DNA from: G039029935 sp039029935
GTDB lineage: Bacteria > Chloroflexota > Anaerolineae > Caldilineales > Caldilineaceae
NCBI GenBank assembly: GCA_039029935.1
Contig: JBCCFC010000390.1
Span: 1 to 10,357, forward strand
Reading direction: 5' to 3'
DNA: 10,357 nucleotides
The translations under genes and the position numbers were made by a program. Positions within the stretch are counted from its first letter, which is position 1, and each line of letters opens with the position of its first letter. Positions 6,752 to 10,357 of this stretch are shown piece after piece. Below the pieces are notes generated by a model that had not been told where the DNA came from, searched no databases, and saw only the letters and a list, made by a program, of their open reading frames with translations.

Positions 6752-7076
6752 TTTGTCCTTATCATGTGCTTACTTTGCCTTAAAAAACGTGGATATGGAA
6801 GAACGCGGAAAGGCGTGATTGTCTATATCTGTCGTTCATTTTACAAGTAAGCGTTGTTGCATTATTGAAATTAACTGTTATTCCGTAATGGTAGGCTATG
6901 ATTCTATATCCAGCCTACGCATGATTGTGAAATATCTGATCATTATACATCCAACAGGCAAACGCGCCTAAATAGAGATTGGGGTGAAACAAGGTCTGTG
7001 GGATACAATAGGCAAGTCATGAGGGAATAATCCGATTGTATCTAAACCAAATCACACAAAACACAAGAAAGAATCT
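6752..7076. promoter_or_regulatory. Divergent intergenic region between chlI and the MBL gene
   Basis: 325 bases with no credible gene. It should hold promoters for both divergent units. For the minus strand there is an exact TATAAT (6947-6942), which would give a leader of roughly 185 bases, but no good -35. For the plus strand there is TACAAT at 7004-7009 with a weak TTGGGG at 6979-6984 (19-base spacer). A weak AAGAAAGAA lies before the ATG at 7077. No B12 riboswitch consensus was recognised, although the chelatase would make one plausible. Confidence 0.4.
6891..6918. repeat. Inverted repeat GTAGGCT/AGCCTAC, candidate leader hairpin or operator
   Basis: A perfect 7-bp inverted repeat (6891-6897 and 6912-6918) with a 14-base AT-rich spacer. 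It lies downstream of the candidate minus-strand -10, so it would be in the leader of the chelatase transcript. There is no T-tract, so it is not an obvious attenuator. It could equally be a DNA operator between the divergent genes. Confidence 0.4.
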
Positions 7077-8102
7077 ATGCAAAAAATAAACTACGCAGAA
7101 CCAAGCTGCGCCTTAGTCGCAGATAACATTTATCAAGTTCGCCTGCCCTTGCCCTTTGCACTCAATCATGTCAACTGCTATGTACTTCACGACCCAAATA
7201 GAAACCAGTGGACCGTTGTCGATACAGGGTTAAGCTGGGATGGCGCACGGGATGCTTGGCAATGGGCGTTTGATCAATTGCCTATTTCTGCCGTAGACAT
7301 CGACCAAATTGTGCTGACCCACATCCACCCTGACCATTTTGGATTGGCGGGGTGGCTGCATAAACAGTCCAATGCACCGATTTATCTCTCCTCGTTGGAG
7401 TGGGAGATGGCACAGACGTTGTGGCTGCGGCCAAGTTTGCGTCAGGAGCGCGTTCTCAAGCACTGGTCACAGCATGGAGTGCAGGGCGAATCGGCGAAGA
7501 TTATGGCCTCGATGGATGGCAAGATGCGCGAACGAACGTTGCCGCACCCACTGGATGGTGCTGTTCACTTGATTGAGTATGACACGATTTTTGAGATGGG
7601 GGGGCGCAAATTTCGCACTATCCATGCGCCGGGCCACAGCACGGGACAGATGCTTTTTCATGATGAGAATGAACGGCTGATGCTGAGTGGCGACCATGTG
7701 TTGATGAAGATTACACCCAATGTAGGATTATGGCCTGACGGTGTTGACAATCCGCTTAACGATTATGTGACATCGCTTGGAGCAATTCAATCGCTGGATG
7801 TCAACCTTGCCCTCCCCGTACATCGTGCGCTCATCACAGATTGGGCGGGCCGTGCGCAGGAGATCATTCATCATCATGACATTCGGCTGGATAAGATGTT
7901 GTCGACAGTTGATGATTTGACCAAAGGGACATCTGAAGGCACGACCGCACTGGAGGTGAGCAAGCAAATCTTTGACTATAGCCGTTTCACAGATCATGAA
8001 GTTCGCTTTGCAGTTGCGGAAACGTTGGCACATCTTGTCTATTTGGTGGATCATGGGCGGTTGCAGGAAATTCCTGGAGATATTGTAACCTATCGTCTGT
8101 AA
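7077..8102 (+). CDS. MBL-fold metallo-hydrolase
   Basis: 341 aa with the full metallo-beta-lactamase metal-binding set: HIHPDH (82-87), His187 in HAPGHSTGQ, Asp206 in LSGDH, and His249 in LPVHR. Two metals, usually zinc, would be bound, and the protein probably hydrolyses a thioester, lactone or similar bond. The C-terminal 80 residues are a helical extension like the winged-helix tails of LACTB2-like and related hydrolases. There is no signal peptide, so it is likely cytoplasmic. The start is supported only by a weak AAGAAAGAA. The molybdopterin oxidoreductase begins 34 bases after the stop with a good ribosome site and no terminator between, so the two are probably co-transcribed. The exact substrate is unknown. 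Confidence 0.92.
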   Translation: MQKINYAEPSCALVADNIYQVRLPLPFALNHVNCYVLHDPNRNQWTVVDTGLSWDGARDAWQWAFDQLPISAVDIDQIVLTHIHPDHFGLAGWLHKQSNAPIYLSSLEWEMAQTLWLRPSLRQERVLKHWSQHGVQGESAKIMASMDGKMRERTLPHPLDGAVHLIEYDTIFEMGGRKFRTIHAPGHSTGQMLFHDENERLMLSGDHVLMKITPNVGLWPDGVDNPLNDYVTSLGAIQSLDVNLALPVHRALITDWAGRAQEIIHHHDIRLDKMLSTVDDLTKGTSEGTTALEVSKQIFDYSRFTDHEVRFAVAETLAHLVYLVDHGRLQEIPGDIVTYRL

Positions 8103-8125
8103 GACATATTATTTGTGAGTTGAAG

Positions 8126-8130
8126 AAGGA
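8126..8130 (+). promoter_or_regulatory. Ribosome binding site of the molybdopterin oxidoreductase
   Basis: AAGGA ends 6 bases before the ATG at 8137, within the purine-rich stretch GAAGAAGGAAAAAAC. It fixes the start, which places the first iron-sulfur cysteine at residue 13. Confidence 0.7.
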
Positions 8131-8136
8131 AAAAAC

Positions 8137-10197
8137 ATGACCACAAATCACAAACAACACATCATCGGTGCCTGTCCGTTGGATTGCCCCGATGCCTGTT
8201 CGTGGGTTGTGACCATGGGAAATGGTAAACCTGTCAAGCTACGTGGTAATCCTGACCACCCATTTAGCCGAGGAACCTTGTGTGTCAAAGTCAACCCCTA
8301 CATCGCCTATAGCCAACACCCTGACCGCTTGCTCTACCCGCAACGGCGTATTGGTGCAAAGGGCGAGGGGCGATTTACACGCATCAGTTGGGATGAGGCT
8401 CTCGATGAAATCACCGAGCGTATGCGGGACACCATTGCCACACATGGTGCGGAGGCAATTTGGCCGTATGCAGGGACTGGTACAATGGGGTTTGTACAGG
8501 GGGCCAACGGCGGTGGGCAGCGGCTCTTTAATGCGCTGGGAACCTCTATCCATGCACCGACCATCTGCTCAGTTTCGGGGCATGTCGGCATGAGCTATAC
8601 AACAGGCAACTCGGCGGGCATGGACCCAGAAGACTTGGCACACGCTGGTGTCATCATACTATGGGGAACCAATACGCTGGTGTCCAACCGCCATCTCTGG
8701 CCGTTTATCCAGCAGGGCAAAAAGAATGGGGCAATCTTGGTGGTGATTGACCCTATGAAAACAAAGACTGCACAGCGCGCTGATATCCATATTGCGCCCA
8801 AACCGGGGACGGATGGTGCATTGGCCTTGGGGTTGATGCAAGCATTGGTTGATGTAGGGGGAGCGGATACAGCGTATCTGAAAGAGCGCACCGTTGGTTG
8901 GGACGAATTCTGCTCACAGATTTTGCCAACCTATACACCTGAATACACGGCACAACTTTGTGGGATAACCGCCGCAGAGGTGAGGCATCTGGCAGAGATC
9001 ATGGCTGACAATGGACCCATTGGCATACGGCCACTCATGGGGATGCAGCGACACGCAGGTGGTGGACAGGCGGCACGGGTGATTTCATGCATTCCAGCCG
9101 TGACTGGCGATTTTCAACGACAAGGCGGCGGCATTTGCTATTCAACAATGGATGCGTATGAGTGGAACCGAGACGCCCTCTGTGGCACACACCTCCGTCA
9201 AACACCAGCCCGCACGATTCCGATGACACGGCTTGGCGGTAGCTTGCTGGAACTGAATGATCCACCCATCCAGATGCTGATCATGTGGGCGGCAAACCCC
9301 GTTGTCTCAAACCCCGATAGCAATCGGGTTCGACAAGGGCTGGCGCGACCGGACTTGTTTACGGTTGTGATTGAAAACTTCCAGACGGATACGGCGGATT
9401 ACGCCGATATACTGTTACCCAGCACCATGCAGTTGGAACATGCTGACATGCATGACTCCTTTAGCCATCTGTACATCAACTGGAACGAGCCTGTCATGGA
9501 CCCACCGGGGGAGTGTCTGCCTCACACCGAAATTTTCCGTCGTTTGGCGAAAAGAATGAACCTGACCGAGCTAGCACTCTATGACAGTGATGAGGACATT
9601 GCTCGTTCTGCGTTGGCGTCGGGGCGTCCGAGCATGGGGGGTATTACGCTGGAGAAGCTCAAAGAAAAGGGCTGGCTCCGTGTCAATCATCCCACACCCT
9701 ATCAGCCATTTTTGGCGCGATTCCAGACTGATTCTGGTAAATTTGAGTTTCGTTCGGAGAGAGCAGCCGTAGATGGTGTCGGCCTCTTCCCCAACTATGT
9801 GCCACCTTATGAGGCAGTAGAAGATGCAGCAGAAGCAAGCGGGAAGACAGTTGCGCTCATTTCACCCGCCAATAATTTTTTGCTCAATTCTATGTTTGCC
9901 AACAGCCCTGACCACGCCAAATCGGGTAGTCCAGTTGTTGTTATATCACCCACCGATGCCACATTGTTCAACCTACACAATGATTCAATGGTTAGAGTGT
10001 GGAACGGGCGTGGTGAATTCACAGCGCGTTTAGCCATTAAAGACGATGTGCGTCCAGGTGTAGCGATGACCAGCAAAGGGTTATGGGCCAAACATCATGG
10101 TGGCAGCGGTGTCAACGCGACGGTGATGGAACGGGATTCTGATATGGGGCAGGGAGCGGTGTTTCATGACAATCGTGTCTATTTGTCACCTGTTTAA
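8137..10197 (+). CDS. Molybdopterin-dependent oxidoreductase (DMSO reductase superfamily)
   Basis: 686 aa carrying a [4Fe-4S] motif at the N-terminus: Cys13, Cys17, Cys21 and Cys49 (CPLDCPDAC, then RGTLCVK). The bis-MGD-binding core follows, with ILWGTNTLVSNRHLWPF (174-190), IDPMKTKTAQRADIHI (204-219), MWAANPVVSNPDS (383-395) and ADILLPSTMQLEHAD (423-437). The C-terminal molybdopterin-dinucleotide-binding domain is at about 570-684 (SPTDATLFNLHNDSMVRVWNGRG). The molybdenum-ligand region contains TICSVSGH (142-149), and Cys144 is a candidate ligand. There is no twin-arginine signal, so it is cytoplasmic. This is the COG0243 group that includes formate-dehydrogenase-like and biotin-sulfoxide-reductase-like enzymes; the substrate is not assignable. 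It probably shares a transcript with the MBL hydrolase upstream. No partner iron-sulfur or membrane subunit is visible in the window. Confidence 0.93.
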   Translation: MTTNHKQHIIGACPLDCPDACSWVVTMGNGKPVKLRGNPDHPFSRGTLCVKVNPYIAYSQHPDRLLYPQRRIGAKGEGRFTRISWDEALDEITERMRDTIATHGAEAIWPYAGTGTMGFVQGANGGGQRLFNALGTSIHAPTICSVSGHVGMSYTTGNSAGMDPEDLAHAGVIILWGTNTLVSNRHLWPFIQQGKKNGAILVVIDPMKTKTAQRADIHIAPKPGTDGALALGLMQALVDVGGADTAYLKERTVGWDEFCSQILPTYTPEYTAQLCGITAAEVRHLAEIMADNGPIGIRPLMGMQRHAGGGQAARVISCIPAVTGDFQRQGGGICYSTMDAYEWNRDALCGTHLRQTPARTIPMTRLGGSLLELNDPPIQMLIMWAANPVVSNPDSNRVRQGLARPDLFTVVIENFQTDTADYADILLPSTMQLEHADMHDSFSHLYINWNEPVMDPPGECLPHTEIFRRLAKRMNLTELALYDSDEDIARSALASGRPSMGGITLEKLKEKGWLRVNHPTPYQPFLARFQTDSGKFEFRSERAAVDGVGLFPNYVPPYEAVEDAAEASGKTVALISPANNFLLNSMFANSPDHAKSGSPVVVISPTDATLFNLHNDSMVRVWNGRGEFTARLAIKDDVRPGVAMTSKGLWAKHHGGSGVNATVMERDSDMGQGAVFHDNRVYLSPV

Positions 10198-10220
10198 GAG
10201 CATCCTACAAAAATTGTTGA

Positions 10221-10255
10221 AAATCCGAAATGCCATTTGCCTGCCAATCGGATTT
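10221..10255. repeat. Inverted repeat AAATCCGA/TCGGATTT after the oxidoreductase
   Basis: A perfect 8-bp inverted repeat (10221-10228 and 10248-10255) with a 19-base spacer, starting 24 bases after the stop. It could be a weak terminator or mRNA-stabilising hairpin, but no T-tract follows. Confidence 0.4.
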
Positions 10256-10259
10256 GGGA

Positions 10260-10272
10260 TTAACGTTAACGT
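10260..10272. promoter_or_regulatory. Palindromic TTAACGTTAACGT, operator-like
   Basis: Two overlapping perfect 10-bp palindromes, TTAACGTTAA (10260-10269) and ACGTTAACGT (10263-10272), lie 25 bases before the possible start of the next gene. They resemble a dimeric regulator's binding site; the regulator is unknown. Confidence 0.3.
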
Positions 10273-10297
10273 CAAGTATACTCGCTCGGCATGACAG

Positions 10298-10357
10298 ATG
10301 TCACTCTACTTCGTCGCCCCTCAACTTGACACCGTAAAGATTGATCTGGACACTGTC
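10298..10357 (+). CDS. Possible start of a further gene, cut by the window edge
   Basis: From the ATG at 10298 the frame is open to the edge and reads MSLYFVAPQLDTVKIDLDTV, a plausible protein start. The overlapping ATG at 10291 leads to a stop after 12 codons. There is no convincing ribosome site. Too short to assign. Confidence 0.3.
   Translation, partial: MSLYFVAPQLDTVKIDLDTV

Noticed and set aside
6925..6949. TTGTGA and TATACA as a plus-strand promoter for the MBL gene
   Set aside because: The spacer is only 13 bases, too short for a sigma-70 promoter.
1..10357. CRISPR array, tRNA, rRNA or transposase
   Set aside because: No regularly spaced repeats with unique spacers, no tRNA-like cloverleaf noticed, and no transposase motifs in any long frame.

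Overview
The window is mostly bacterial DNA with, at its left end, about 0.5 kb that looks like a piece of eukaryotic gene. The bacterial part has moderate GC. It carries a secreted subtilase with cohesin-like and dockerin modules that ends in YLPIIKR, and an intergenic spacer built from GAAGGGTT-type octamers. From memory, both traits recall Chloroflexota (Anaerolineae, Ardenticatenia or Caldilineae type) metagenome-assembled genomes. The placement is tentative because no marker gene is present.

Layout. (1) Positions 1 to about 505: one reading frame on the minus strand, open at both edges, encodes a Ser/Ala/Pro-rich low-complexity protein of metazoan style. It meets the bacterial sequence abruptly near 500-510, which suggests a chimeric contig or contamination. 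(2) 549-3245 (+): S8 peptidase followed by cohesin-like, dockerin and cohesin-like modules. Its true N-terminus probably lies upstream and was cut off by the junction. (3) 3247-3340: octamer repeats in two opposed arms. (4) 3359-4129 (+): SDR oxidoreductase with unusual active-site residues. (5) 4172-4723 (+): AT-rich gene of unknown function. It is followed by a perfect 16-bp bidirectional terminator separating it from the convergent minus-strand locus. (6) 6751 down to 4785 (-): a chelatase locus. A ChlI/BchI-type AAA+ frame (332 aa) ends at a UAG one codon after an A8 run. The vWA (ChlD-type) half lies in the -1 frame, and a -1 slip on A8 gives one 655-aa AAA+/vWA protein. (7) 6752-7076: divergent intergenic region with a candidate promoter and a leader hairpin. 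(8) 7077-8102 and 8137-10197 (+): an MBL-fold hydrolase and a molybdopterin oxidoreductase, probably an operon. (9) 10198-10357: inverted repeats, a palindromic element and the possible start of another gene.

The most interesting element is the chelatase locus. It has the hallmarks of programmed -1 ribosomal frameshifting: a slippery A8, an immediate 0-frame stop, a purine-rich Shine-Dalgarno-like stretch upstream, and a long stem (9 bp, a bulged base, then 3 bp) starting 7 nt downstream. This fits the published idea that one chlD gene can make both the small (AAA+) and medium (AAA+/vWA) cobalt-chelatase subunits by frameshifting. The site and structure here are read directly from the sequence; their function is inferred.
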